A DNA stretch of 64,000 nucleotides from Membranipora membranacea (Eukaryota > Bryozoa > Gymnolaemata > Cheilostomatida > Membraniporidae): the NCBI GenBank assembly GCA_914767715.1, contig OU612066.1, forward strand, positions 2,609,001-2,673,000, given 5' to 3'. A program made the translations under genes and the position numbers. The stretch's first letter is position 1. The number at the start of each line of letters is the position of its first letter. Below, in pieces: positions 11,001 through 23,000 of this stretch. The notes beneath the pieces were generated by a model. It saw only the letters and a list, made by a program, of their open reading frames with translations, searched no databases and was not told the origin of the DNA.

Positions 11001-14000
11001 ATAAAAGCTTGGCTAGAGTTATTTAAAGCATAAATCAATGACATCCAGGAATATAACAGATAAGCGTTTTGTATTTTGCTGATTATTCGGGGGACTAACT
11101 TGGGGGAGCTTTCAATCAATAGTTATTGCTAATAATGTTGCTAATTGGTAAATTGGCCAACGTTGGATATGGCTAGTTAAAATGAAATACTGTCCAACCC
11201 GATTCCAAAAGTTGCAAGGAATGCTTTCAAATATGTCAAATACCAAACTTAAATTGTTACCTGTGTGGCCTCTACAGACAATTTTATCCAGGATATGGTA
11301 CACTTTGAATTTAAAACATCATCTCTGTCTTGTACTACAACACTGGATAATTGCTATTCCTTCTGCTCCTTATGCCAAGCCTGACATTCCACCTAATAGC
11401 CTACTCAAGTATTGTGGGTTCTCTGATCAATCAGCTCAATTGCTGGCTGATCGATGTGAAGGACAGTCAACAGGCCACCCACTAATTTATTGGTCCTAAA
11501 ATAAGAAGCTAGACTTCTTACCAGCCTTAAACAACTAGGTGGATCAATTTTATTCATGTATCAATATTCTCTGATTCTTCGGCTCCGTAATGATGTGCTT
11601 CTTTAGAAAATTGGTCCACTCTTAGTGCATTTTATATCTATCGGAGTAGAGGCCTTCCCGAAAACGCTCACATCAAGCCAGGCTAACGTTTTGTGACGTC
11701 AGAGAGCTGTTTGAGTGATCAGCCTATTGTAAAATCAAGACAAACAGAGCTATCTTGTATTCAATACAGCAGAAAATCCATGGTGCTGATTTTCATTTTC
11801 CACTATGAGCCTATGCACCCACATCTCAATTGCAACCTCATGGAAGGGCACTGGCATCCCCATCCCCAAATTTGAGATATGATGGTCTAAAAAGTCAGCT
11901 TATTTGTGTGATTTCTGCAAATGTAGGTCAACACAGAGCACCAAACTAAGGCTATATTGTGTAGTGTAGTAAGGTATTCTATGAACGGCCCCCATTGAAT
12001 ACAATACTCCAATGAGATCCACTGGCTAAGTAAACAAACTTAGAATTTTATATTACAAGCACAGCGTTGTGTGTGTGTGTGTTCGATTGAGAATAAATGA
12101 CACATACTATAAACTGAGGTAAGACAGAGGTCAGATAATAAAATAATCCAGCGATAGCTGAGTCATCGGCTGCACGAAGTTAGTGAAAAAAGGCGAAGGG
12201 AAAGGAGATCAAGAATTTTTAGACTTTAGCATTCCAATATGTGATAGCTTTAGACATTAGCTGTGTTACTGTTCTCATATTCTTGAAACTGACCAGCTTA
12301 TAGTATGCCTTATGTATAATTAACTTTCGGTGAGGACCTGCTGTTTGCGATCCATTGTATATTTATAGTTGGAGATTTTTAATTGATAAAACTTTATCAG
12401 CAGACAAAAATTCTATGTGATGATAAAATTCTAAATAATGTGCTGGGTAGATGGCGAGCCGAGGTAAATCCGAAAAATACTGTGCTGCGGCTAACTGTGA
12501 CAAAGATTCTTGATTTTTTGTAAGAAATTGCCAGAACACAAAACATCAACCAAGACAAAAATTTTTGCTGGTTATGTAACTCAAAATCTATTTGTCATCA
12601 GTTATTGTAATGTCCATTGAAATATTATTGTCATTCCGCTTGAGAAACAAGCCTACTTTTGCATGCATACTGCATATCCTCCACGGTCAGTTCTTGTGAA
12701 GAAACATATTCCTTCACCATCAGTTGCCTGCCCTATTCCCCTAGAATGGCCCCAGAAGCTTCATTTTCTGAATCAACAGATTCGTCACTTAGATAACATC
12801 AGTTATCTGACGACATTATTGCCATCGAAATATTTTGCCCAAAACTAAGGATCGTAAATTTAATAACGTGTGTTGAATAATGTTAGACAAACTGGTCGTC
12901 GCTAATAAACTAACTCTGGCTTTGTATTGTGAATTGGGGCTTGTATCATTCTATGGTCATGGATGTTTATACGATGAGCATATCACAGAGTAAGGATATA
13001 TCCTACTGTGAGCATATTTTGCAGTCATCGATGAGGTAATTTATTATGAGCTGCAATAATATTTGTTTTGACAGCAATGTGATATTTTATGTGGGGAGAG
13101 CCTTGTCAAAGATTATAAAACATTGGCCATGTAGACATAACCGCATCCACTAGGATACTGTTTTTAGTCAACAAAGATGTTGATGCGTGACCTATTTAGC
13201 TAAAGTTGTTGAGGAATTTCTATCAACACAGCGCACTAACAGCTCTGTGACATCAAATATCACACCCTTTTCAGGGTTAATTTTATGGGAGCATTTTTAG
13301 GAAGGCCTCTACTGCGATAGACATATAATGCACTTAGAGTGGACCAATATTTTAAAGAAGCATTACGGAGGTGAAGAATCAGAGAATAATGTGATGCATA
13401 AGTAATATTGAGCCACCTAGTGGTTTAAATCCTAAAAGCCTAAAAGCCCTGAAGCCTAAAAGCTATACGCTTCCAGACATTTGATGGTTGACTCTCAGAA
13501 TTCTAATCAATATTGTGCTGAAAATACTGTCATCGTACATGCTTGAAATCATGAATCATAGTGATAGATGAGGGGATAGCTGTACTAATAGCTCTAGTCA
13601 AGCCTACCAAGAAATACCATTATATCTGTTTGATGCTTTATACGTAATTCAAACAAAACCGGAAAAGCTGCTCTTTTTATGCACTATCATGTACGTACAT
13701 AGATGCAGTTAATTAACAATCAAACTATGGTTTTAGCAGATGCTGCCTCATTCAAACCTCCAGACAAGACACTGAACTTACTACTTGCACCGGCTGGCAC
13801 AGGAGAGGCTACAGTCACATTCAAAGCAATAAAAGACAATATACAAACAACACAAGATGATCAGACCTACCATGATCAGAGTTACACTTCTCAACCAGGT
13901 GAGTCGGGCATATAGAAGAAGAAAGGCTAGGCTAGGCTCTACCGAATGAGTTGAGGAAAATTTGATTTGTGTTGAGGTATTTCAATAGACAGCTTTCTGA

Positions 14001-17000
14001 GCTCTTATTTATGCCTCAATTCGGAGTTGTCCTCTCTCCAGTTTGGTACTTTTAACCCTTGCCGCATAGGAAAAACCTGCTGAAAGAGGGTTATCTTGAA
14101 AACCGCTTATGCTAGGATAAAAATGAATTTTGATTTAGAGTCTGCACCATTGAAAACCCTGGGAGACAGAGTTTCCAAATCATTGGAGACTTGAATGTTG
14201 ACAAATCTAAATTTTCGTCACGAAACTCATGAAAAATTCTGCCAAATTATCTGCAAAACAGGTAGAAAATGCTATAATTGACTATCCAAATACTAAAATT
14301 TTTTCCAAAACTATGTCCATATGAGTTTTCAATGCTGCAGATTCTGAATCAAAAATAATTTACATCCTATTATAAGCGGTTTTCAAGATAACCCTCTTTT
14401 CAGCACGTTTTTCCTATGCGGCGTGGGTTAAAAATACCAAACTGGAGAGCGGACAACTCCGAATTGAGGCCTAAATCAGAGCTCAGAAAACTGTCTATTT
14501 TCCAGCTGCAAAATTTTGTGATAGAATGACGCATCAGGTGCCAAGAGTTGTCTTTTTCTCAACGATGAGAGCACAACTCAATGGTCACTGTAAAAGTGAA
14601 TGGTACTTGTCTGGCCCTTACCAATGAATTCATTCTTGAACTATGCATTTGATATTACTCATATTATTTATTTTGGTCTGTAAGACAGCTTTAGATAATA
14701 ATACGGACTAGATATGAAGATGTACTTGAAACCTTTAAAGTATTTGAATCATCGTGTCACTACCTCTTCATGATGATAATTGTGTTGTTTATTCAACTTT
14801 CCCTTATACGACAAGGCCTCTCCTCCTTTCTTCTGTGACAGCATCACTGCGGTTGACCAGTTTTTGGTGTTGGTTTAGTTTTAGACAGTGAGACCATAAA
14901 AAGGTTTGAAGATCTAAAAAAGGAGCTGGAGCGACTCAATGGCATATTTGATGAAGGTAACTTCGAATTAGTGGAATACACCGAAAGACGAAAGCCTCAG
15001 ATACAAGCTGCTGCAAAGGAAGCTGGAAATCTATGGTTGGTGTATCAACAAAGCCTTGAGGCACAAATTCATCATGGAGATGGTCATTTACAACCTGACA
15101 CATCACAACAGCACACTGTTATTGAGATGTTAGAGAAATTCTATCATAGTAGTCACCACCTGCTCACTCCTGACACACAGACGGAGCCTGTGAGTAACGA
15201 ATCCTGACCATACTGTAAAGAAGACAGACCTTGAAATTAATTATGTTGCTTGTTCTCTTTTTATCATATTTATGTTATATAACGGGAGCTGGCAAAAATA
15301 TGAATAAATTGGCTTTGAACACCAGAATTAAAAAATTGAACAATATGAATCCATATGAGGTTTTGATGTGGAATCTGAATGAATGTTGTATATTTGGTCT
15401 GTTTTTCACCATGAAAATTTAGAATGCAAAAAGAGGTTGTGAAATTTTGAATAGAGCGGAGGCATTCTGTTTGAGTTTTAAACGATTATATTTTAAGGTG
15501 TATATGATGCACTTACTCGAGTTTGTTTTCAGTTGCATTGAATGTATTGCATTCTAAAACAAGTGCAAAAAGCAAAGCAGGTGGCAGAGAGCATCGTTAA
15601 TTTATTGTGAAAATCAAAAACCTATCTAAAGCATTGTGCTACACTGATAACTTGGACCGAAAAAAACAAAACTTTGTCGTAAATCAAGTCGTATTCAAAG
15701 TTAGTCGAAGTGGTCAGTCGGCAGCAGGTGCGAGTTTGTGTCATTAAGTGATCAACTTTAAACAAAGGAAAGTTTTTTTATTATAACGCCAAAATCTGGC
15801 ACTTGCAGCTGTCTGAGCACTAAGGCTAATAAGGCTAATACAAAATTAAGTTAGAGGGCATATGCTGGGCACATGCTTTGCTTAAAACAATACTCAGACA
15901 ATAAAAACTGTGCCAGATATTGCTTGGAGGAGGAAACCCATAGAGTATTTTTCTTGTGAGAATGTAAAACAATTTCACATTTTTTCCTATTGAAGTTACA
16001 ACTCTGAACTGTTTATTTCTTAGACCTCTCTGGATATTCCTCGAGACCAAGGATTACTCACAGCACATGAGATATGGTAAGTAACAGGCTATAGATTAAT
16101 ACTGATATGAATCTGTTCAGTTAAATACCAGTAACTGCAGTTCAGTCGTGTTTAAGTAATTCTTATTTTTTGACTTGAAAATTAGTTGCAACTAACCACA
16201 AACAGTTTCAGAATTAGGTTAAATCAGCACTTTTTCCAGGGTCACTCTTAGCTCCATTTTATTATCAACCATGTCAATCAAAACAAGCCTTGACCACAGA
16301 AACCGAGAGTTATGATTTAGAGTTTATGTTTTCTATGACACCAATAATATGACTCCCATTATTTCTGTTACAATTCGATGGAGTTGTATTGGTTGCCTCC
16401 GAATATTGTGTTAAAAATCATATATTGAAGTCACTTGACCTTAATCATTCATGATGAAAACCTATTAAAGTCTGTTGGGGGGGGGGGGGGAAGTACTTCT
16501 TTTAAATATATACATACTGAACATGTTGAGACCAACTAACCAAAGCAACCAACCAAGCATTTCTAGAATGTAATAGTTTCAGGCTCTCTCATTTCAATTT
16601 AGCAATGAGATGGATGATTTTTGATCCCATTGACATGCAATCCAAGTCATATAGGGGTTGTGTTATTCGGAGTAATCTCCCTTGATTTTTTACAGATGAG
16701 ATCATACTTTTGCAAAATTTTATATAAGCTATAAAGGAAGCAGATGAGACCTTTTGCTATGAAAACTCCTCGGTTTCTGCTAACTACAATTGATATTTTT
16801 ATTCGGTAATCCAAAAATCTGACCTATATGCTGAAATAAAAAAGTATCAGAAAATCTTAATTTTTAATACAATTAAAATTAAATAATAAAACATTAAATT
16901 ATAAAAACCTGACCAATCACAATCAAATTCAATGTCAGGAAGGAAGGTGTCATGAAATATACAGCTATTTGTTTTGCAAAAACTCCATATATATATATAT

Positions 17001-20000
17001 TAAGTAATTGTATTAAATATAGAATTATTTTGTATTACAATAACATAAAATACATATATGTTATTCTGAATTTCTTTTCTCCAATCAATATTTTCAGGTT
17101 GGACTTATATAACATTCAAAATTCAAAGCTGGAATATTATTATTTCTCTTTATTTTAATGAGATATTTATTATATTATATAATATAATAAATATCAAATT
17201 ATATTCGCAGTCAATTTTTGTCACATAAAGTGGGTCAGCATAATTCGCCCATGAAATTATCCTCATTTTGTTTCTATCTTAATTTCCCTGGCTGCCGGAC
17301 CAAAAAGTGTGATCTGTTCCAATGATAGCTTATATAAAAAAGTGCCAATTTATGGTCTCATCTGTTCAGCGCCCCCTATAATAAGGGACAACTCCTGACA
17401 CAACCCCATTGGTCAAGGTTTCAATAGTTATAGTTGTCAAAGGCATTTTCAAGAGCTCACTAAATAAAATCACGAAAATAAGAATGGTTGGTTGTAATAT
17501 CAGCAAGGCTTTTTAGAAATTATTAATTCTATTAAAGTTTATTAAGTCGGATGTCTAGTATAAGTGCTCAAGCTGTGCTGGAAAAGCCAGTAGAAGCATT
17601 TCATTATCAACCACTCTCCCCACACCACTATCTGATGTCAGAGGTTTGGAAGCATAGAAATTACTGTCTAAGTCTTCATTGCGGGGAGAGTTCTCCTTTC
17701 TAGAGTACAGGTGCCGGGACCCACAGTACTCACCCCGCACTCGATACCCTTGCCTGCTAGAATTCCAGATACTTTTGATATCAAAAAGGCAGAGGGGGAT
17801 CTTTTTACTGCCAGTGAATTAAACTGAACTGAATTGAACATCAGACCACTCCTTACTCCTAACTATACAGTCTATAATCACGCCACAGATTTTAGTTACT
17901 TAGCCCACAATAACCATGTTATAATATTAATATAAGATTTGTTTGATCTGTGATCCACCAGCAGGAAAGCGGCGCCGGAACTTTGCCGACCTGCCAACAG
18001 GCCTGTTCTCAGATATTTCAGTCTTAGCATTAGATTGTTGTCCAAGATGAGAAGTTTTGAAGCTTTTACCTCAATACAAAAGTCCCTTCCCTCCATGGGA
18101 GATGTACCCAGGGCCTTGTGCATACTAAGCCAAAGCCATACCACTGAGCTATACTTGATTGATGCCAGCAAACACATAATCAGTTAACAATTTGTTCCAT
18201 TTTGGCACAGTTCCAACATGCTATCACAAGAGCAAATACACAGCATAACCTCCAAGTGATGATCACCATACAAGTACTTGTGGTTAGAGCAATGTGCTTA
18301 GAGCAATAGCGATGAATAACTATGATATGAAGCTTACGCTATGAATTATTTTGTGAGCAGTAACATTGAAAAATGTTTGCTTTTGTGTGGCAAACTGTGG
18401 TATGATACCAGAGACTATTATCTATAGTAAATACATAATAGTAAATCTACATAAATAATACCCAGCCCTAACTTCTTATAATCTTAGTAGCTGCAAATAA
18501 AAGTAATAGACAGTGTGTCTATTGACAGAGAGGTATTTCGCAACCACCATGAAAAGAAAGTCAAATATTTACTCTATTATCTCAGCATGATTCCTGTTGA
18601 ACTGTAAAAGCCAAACTGTTATTGGAAACAATCAAAGGATGCCAACAAACTCTCCCCTCATTAACAGAAATAGGCATGAGGGCTCTTATATTTATGTATA
18701 TCATTCAAAAATAATTGATAGAATCACTAAGGTCAGACTAGCTGCATCTAGTGATTTTCGAAATAATTGCTGCAAAAACCCAAAATTCTTGTGATAGCAT
18801 GTTTGCTCTAACAGCTATTGCTCTAACCATATAGGCCAGGAGCAGCCTAGCTGCTCTATAAAAAAATGGCACGGACAATTTTTGATGGCAGGAAACTGAT
18901 CGCATATTATACTTCATTGATGTTTCTTCTGTAAAATTCACCGGGTGTATCCGGTTGTAGTGGTCATTTTTATAAATTAAAATGTGTTTTTTTTTGCATT
19001 ATATGCATGGGGACATAACTACTATTCTGTGTAATATTACTAATCTAATAATCTCCAGGAAATCCAGGTTGAAACTGCATTGTGGGGATTTTGTTGACTT
19101 GCCAATTTATTTACCAAGTAAACTTGCAGAAGTCTGCTCGTGTTAGATCAGGACAAATTTAAAATGTTCTATAAATATAATGTCAGATCTTTATGATGTT
19201 AGTATGATACTGTCTTGCGGCAGCATATCCGCAATATTTCTCAATATTGCATATAATAAGTGAAATGTTAAGAATTAGATAAAAGGTGTTTCTAGGGTGG
19301 AAAAACGTGCTGAATCCAATATTAAGGGTGTACCAAGTTGTAGCGATCATGTCAGCGGCAGCATATCTTCATTTCCTCTAAAAATTGCTTTTAATGAGTG
19401 AAATATTAAGAGTTTAAATAAAAGGTGTTTCAAGGGTATAATAACGTATAAGGGTGTAACGTATAAAGAAATAAGGGTGTAACCTAGAACAAGTTTGATC
19501 CAATTGCCTGCATGCCTTTTGCTCCCGATCCACTGGTCACGCCGCGGCGTGACCAGTGGATTGGAAGCCACTTGGAATGCAGGCAAATGGACCAAACTTT
19601 GTCTTGTGTACCAAGTCGTAGCAATCATGTCAGCATAAGATTGGCAGCGCAGCAGCATATCGCAATTTTTCTCAAAATCGCTTATAATAAGTGAAATGTT
19701 ACGAGTTTTGAACAAGGGTATATCTAGGGTAGACCAACATGCTGAATCTAAAACTGAGAGTGTACCCGGTTGTAGCAATCATGTCAGCGGCAGCGCGGCA
19801 GCATACCTGCATTTTTTCTTCACAATCGGTTAGGTTAGGTTAGGTGATTAATATAGCTAATATGGTCAGCAGGAAACACGACTATATGTATGATTTTAAC
19901 AAGATATTCTATCACATCATTTTAAAAGATGGTCAGCGACAGCACTACATCTCAATGAGAACAAGACAGAAAGCAGCCTAGACGTGAGACAAATTTGATG

Positions 20001-23000
20001 TAGGAAAAAAGTGTGTACCCAGTTGAAGAGGTCAGCTGCAGCACTACTGCATATCCCAAATATTCACACTATCGATATGTGATTAGTGGGAAGTCAAGAG
20101 TTTGATGCAGTTGACACAAGTAAAGACTATAGTCCTGGGTTCTACATTGTGTATGTTTTATCATTGCATGAGGTGGTTGGTGAGAGACAGCGCTACCGCA
20201 TATACCCATATCATGTCATTAGCATGTTAGGAAAGTATGCGAAGCTGGCATATCTAAGTTTTTAAGACTCTGACCAAGGAGTTTGAAAAACTATCTCCCT
20301 CCTCTGACAGTTTGGTTTCTTTGCTGAAAAGTGAGGCACTCATTGAACTCTTTGCTCATGTGTTATGCAAAAGATATCCAGCTGAAAAATGACATAAGAG
20401 GCAATCGAAACATCAAAAATGTTGTTGGTAATAGCCCCAAGACAGTGGTCTTAAGACCATACAGTATCATACTAGTCCCATAAGAGGTTTGACATAATTC
20501 AATTGAAATTTTTCAATTTGTGCTGGTCTGATACGAGCAGAACATACACCAATGAAGTATAAAACGTGATCAATATCCTGCCATCAAATATTGTCCGTGC
20601 CATAACAACTTATGCTATAGCTGCTTCTGGCCTAATATGCTCTAACCACAAGTACTTGTATGGAGATCATCACTTGGAGGTTATGCTGTGTATTTGCTCT
20701 TGTGGTAGCATGTTGGAACTGTGCCAAAGCGGAACAATTTGTTATCTGATTATGTAAATGCTGGCATCAATCAAGTATAGCTCAGTGGTATGGCTTTGGC
20801 TTAGTATACACAAGGTGCTGGGTTCGACTCCCATGGAGGGAAGGGAATTTTGTATTTGAGGTAAAAGCTTCAAAACTTCTCATTGGACAACAATCAAATG
20901 CTAAGACTGAAATATCTGAGAACAGGCCTGTCGGCAGGCCAGCAAAGTTCCGCGGCGCCGTACGAGTCAAGATTATGTGGGTTCCTATTATGACAGTTAC
21001 TTCGACTTACTGCATTTGTTCCAATGATCTTATTTGATTCTTTTTAAGGAATGTGATCATACATTTCAAGGTATATGCTCCGACTGTTGCTTGGCAGCAT
21101 GATTTTTCTTCTCCAATGGTGGCAATGTATACCAATTTAACTGGAAGTATGGCTTTTACAGCTAAGCTAAAACAAACTGGAGCTATCAATGATCAAACTC
21201 GGTGGGTTTATTCTATAAAAGTTGAAATTGATTTTGCTTTCACCGATGACCCATTTATATATGATATTGATTAGACTGTTTTTTCAAGATAGAATCTAAA
21301 TGGATCTAAGATTATGTTATTGTTTTATTATTATTTATACTATAAAATTACATACCAATACCCGCGACTAAAGAGGAAACACCGATCATAATATAAATGC
21401 TGTATTATCTCCGTTACAGCGGTAGTATATGGACAACTCAGTTATCCATCCCAGTTACAACTTTGAACCAGCAAAAGGAGTTGGAGTATAAATATGCACT
21501 CATAGATGGACTAACTCATGGACCACGCAGCGTCCCAACTTCTCTGGTGGAATCATTCGCAAGAGAAGAACGATCACTTTCCAAACATGGCTTTAGAGGA
21601 ACTCCTGCATCACTGAACAGATGGATCTCATTGATAGGTGAGTTATATCTTGTAGCTGAATAACCATGGTGCTTATAGATTAGGAGGATTGAAAGTCAGA
21701 CAATTGCTAACCAAATCTGAATCTCATTTTTTTCTCTTTGAAAGCAGTGCTGCAGGCTTTTTGTGCAATAAAAAGTTTTCATCCCTCAAGCTGAGAAAAG
21801 TAATTACGGTATTATTTTATTATGGTAAGTGAGACTCTTGTGAATAATCCATTGTAGATATAGAAGGCAGTGAATATCATGTATATGATGGAGTGATGCT
21901 TCCTCCCAAGGTTGGAACTGCAACTGAGATCTCAAAAAAAAGTAGAAACATGGCAAGAAAGGAAGGATTCAGACACATGCTACCAGACTGGTGTAGCTTT
22001 ATTCGTAGTAATGGAGCACATGTCAATGAACTGATCAGAGAAATCGAGCAAACTTCAGAAAACCAGCCATACAATCCAGATATGAAGGAAAAAACCAAGT
22101 CTAAAAGACGCGAAATGTACAAGAAGGTCAGCTCAAAATGTCATAACAGTTTGATGCAGAATGCCTCGGCATGCTTTTTAAAAGTGAAATATTATGAGAA
22201 CAAAATATGAAGCCACCCTAAAATTCTCTCATCAGATCCAGTTATTTGTCAAACAGGCCTGTTTCAAAATATAACATATTTTTATTTGTTTGAGTTTTTA
22301 TACCACCTGACGCACTGTTGGGCACAGCACAATCATTTTCCTCAGCAATTTTATTAAATAGAAGAGGATCATTATCAGGATTCATTGACACAAGCTCATA
22401 TATGAATATCAGTTAAATACTCAAAGGAGTTGAAAACAAAAATACAGTATTGTAAAAGTTTCAAATTGGTATTACTGCTCTTGACAAAGTGGGGCCTGCT
22501 ACCAACAACAATCTGGAATTTTCGAGTATTTATATCATGCTTATTGTATTATTGTATTATTTTTCTGTTGACATGATATTTGCACCTTAGGGGAATGATG
22601 GCCATATTTTCAATTCTATGTCAGAAAAATAAACAGAATCCATCATATGTGATGAAGCAACTTTGACCGAAGAACTCATCAAGTGGCTCTATTCAAATGA
22701 GGTAGTTTCAATAATCTAGCGAACCCACATTACTTGGTGAAATACATTTGACTTGAACCTCTTATACTTATTCTTTTGTTGAAAGGTACGGGAGAATTAT
22801 GCAGCTGAATGTGTAAACAGCCATCTTCGGTCATTCTGTGCAGCTCCGGACAACTTTATAACCTTAGAGCAACTGTGTGGCTCTCTGCTAGGATTGATAC
22901 ATCTTGCCTATCACTTCAGATGTACTGAGTTGCAGAAGCAGATGACCAAGCTAATCACTGACACTATGGACTGTATGGTGAAGATTATGAAACAAAGCAA

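Larger units (their letters stand above)
8004..13739 (+). other. Intron 1 (5.7 kb), repeat-filled
   Basis: It holds two adjacent hairpins (8285-8437), a 36-base hairpin (9120-9155), a broken LINE RNase H region (about 9410-10708), a 16-base palindrome (9868-9883) and a 1.9 kb inverted-repeat element (11533-13426). A (GT)n run lies near 12068. I see no exon in it: exon 1 and exon 2 phases join directly. Confidence 0.7.
17971..20960. mobile_element. 3 kb foldback element with tRNA-like arms
   Basis: The right arm (20538-20960) recurs inverted in the left arm (17971-18297 plus about 18805-18930), starting at ggcgcc on both sides. The left arm is split by about 500 extra bases. Each arm includes a tRNA-like promoter: in the right arm the A box TAGCTCAGTGG and B box GGGTTCGACTCC. 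The interior is made of degenerate tandem units (18940-20260). This looks like either one foldback transposon or two composite SINEs inserted head to head. No transposase is seen. Confidence 0.7.
16077..21048 (+). other. Intron 4 (5 kb)
   Basis: It holds a 12-base G run near 16479, an AT-only palindrome (17162-17195) and a 3 kb foldback element (17971-20960) with internal tandem repeats. The rest is AT-rich with no recognisable gene. Confidence 0.65.

Noticed and set aside
12066-12081. (GT)n run as a regulatory site
   Set aside because: A simple dinucleotide repeat with no other signal. Similar short runs and G tracts (4961, 16479, 34889, 63770) are ordinary genomic simple repeats.
19826-19848. 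Telomeric TTAGG repeat
   Set aside because: Only three units (ggttaggttaggttagg) occur inside an intronic repeat; this is too short to indicate a telomere or interstitial telomere array.
20770-20845. Functional tRNA gene
   Set aside because: A and B boxes are present, but the acceptor and anticodon arms do not pair and the sequence continues as a SINE body with an inverted partner at 18.0-18.2 kb.
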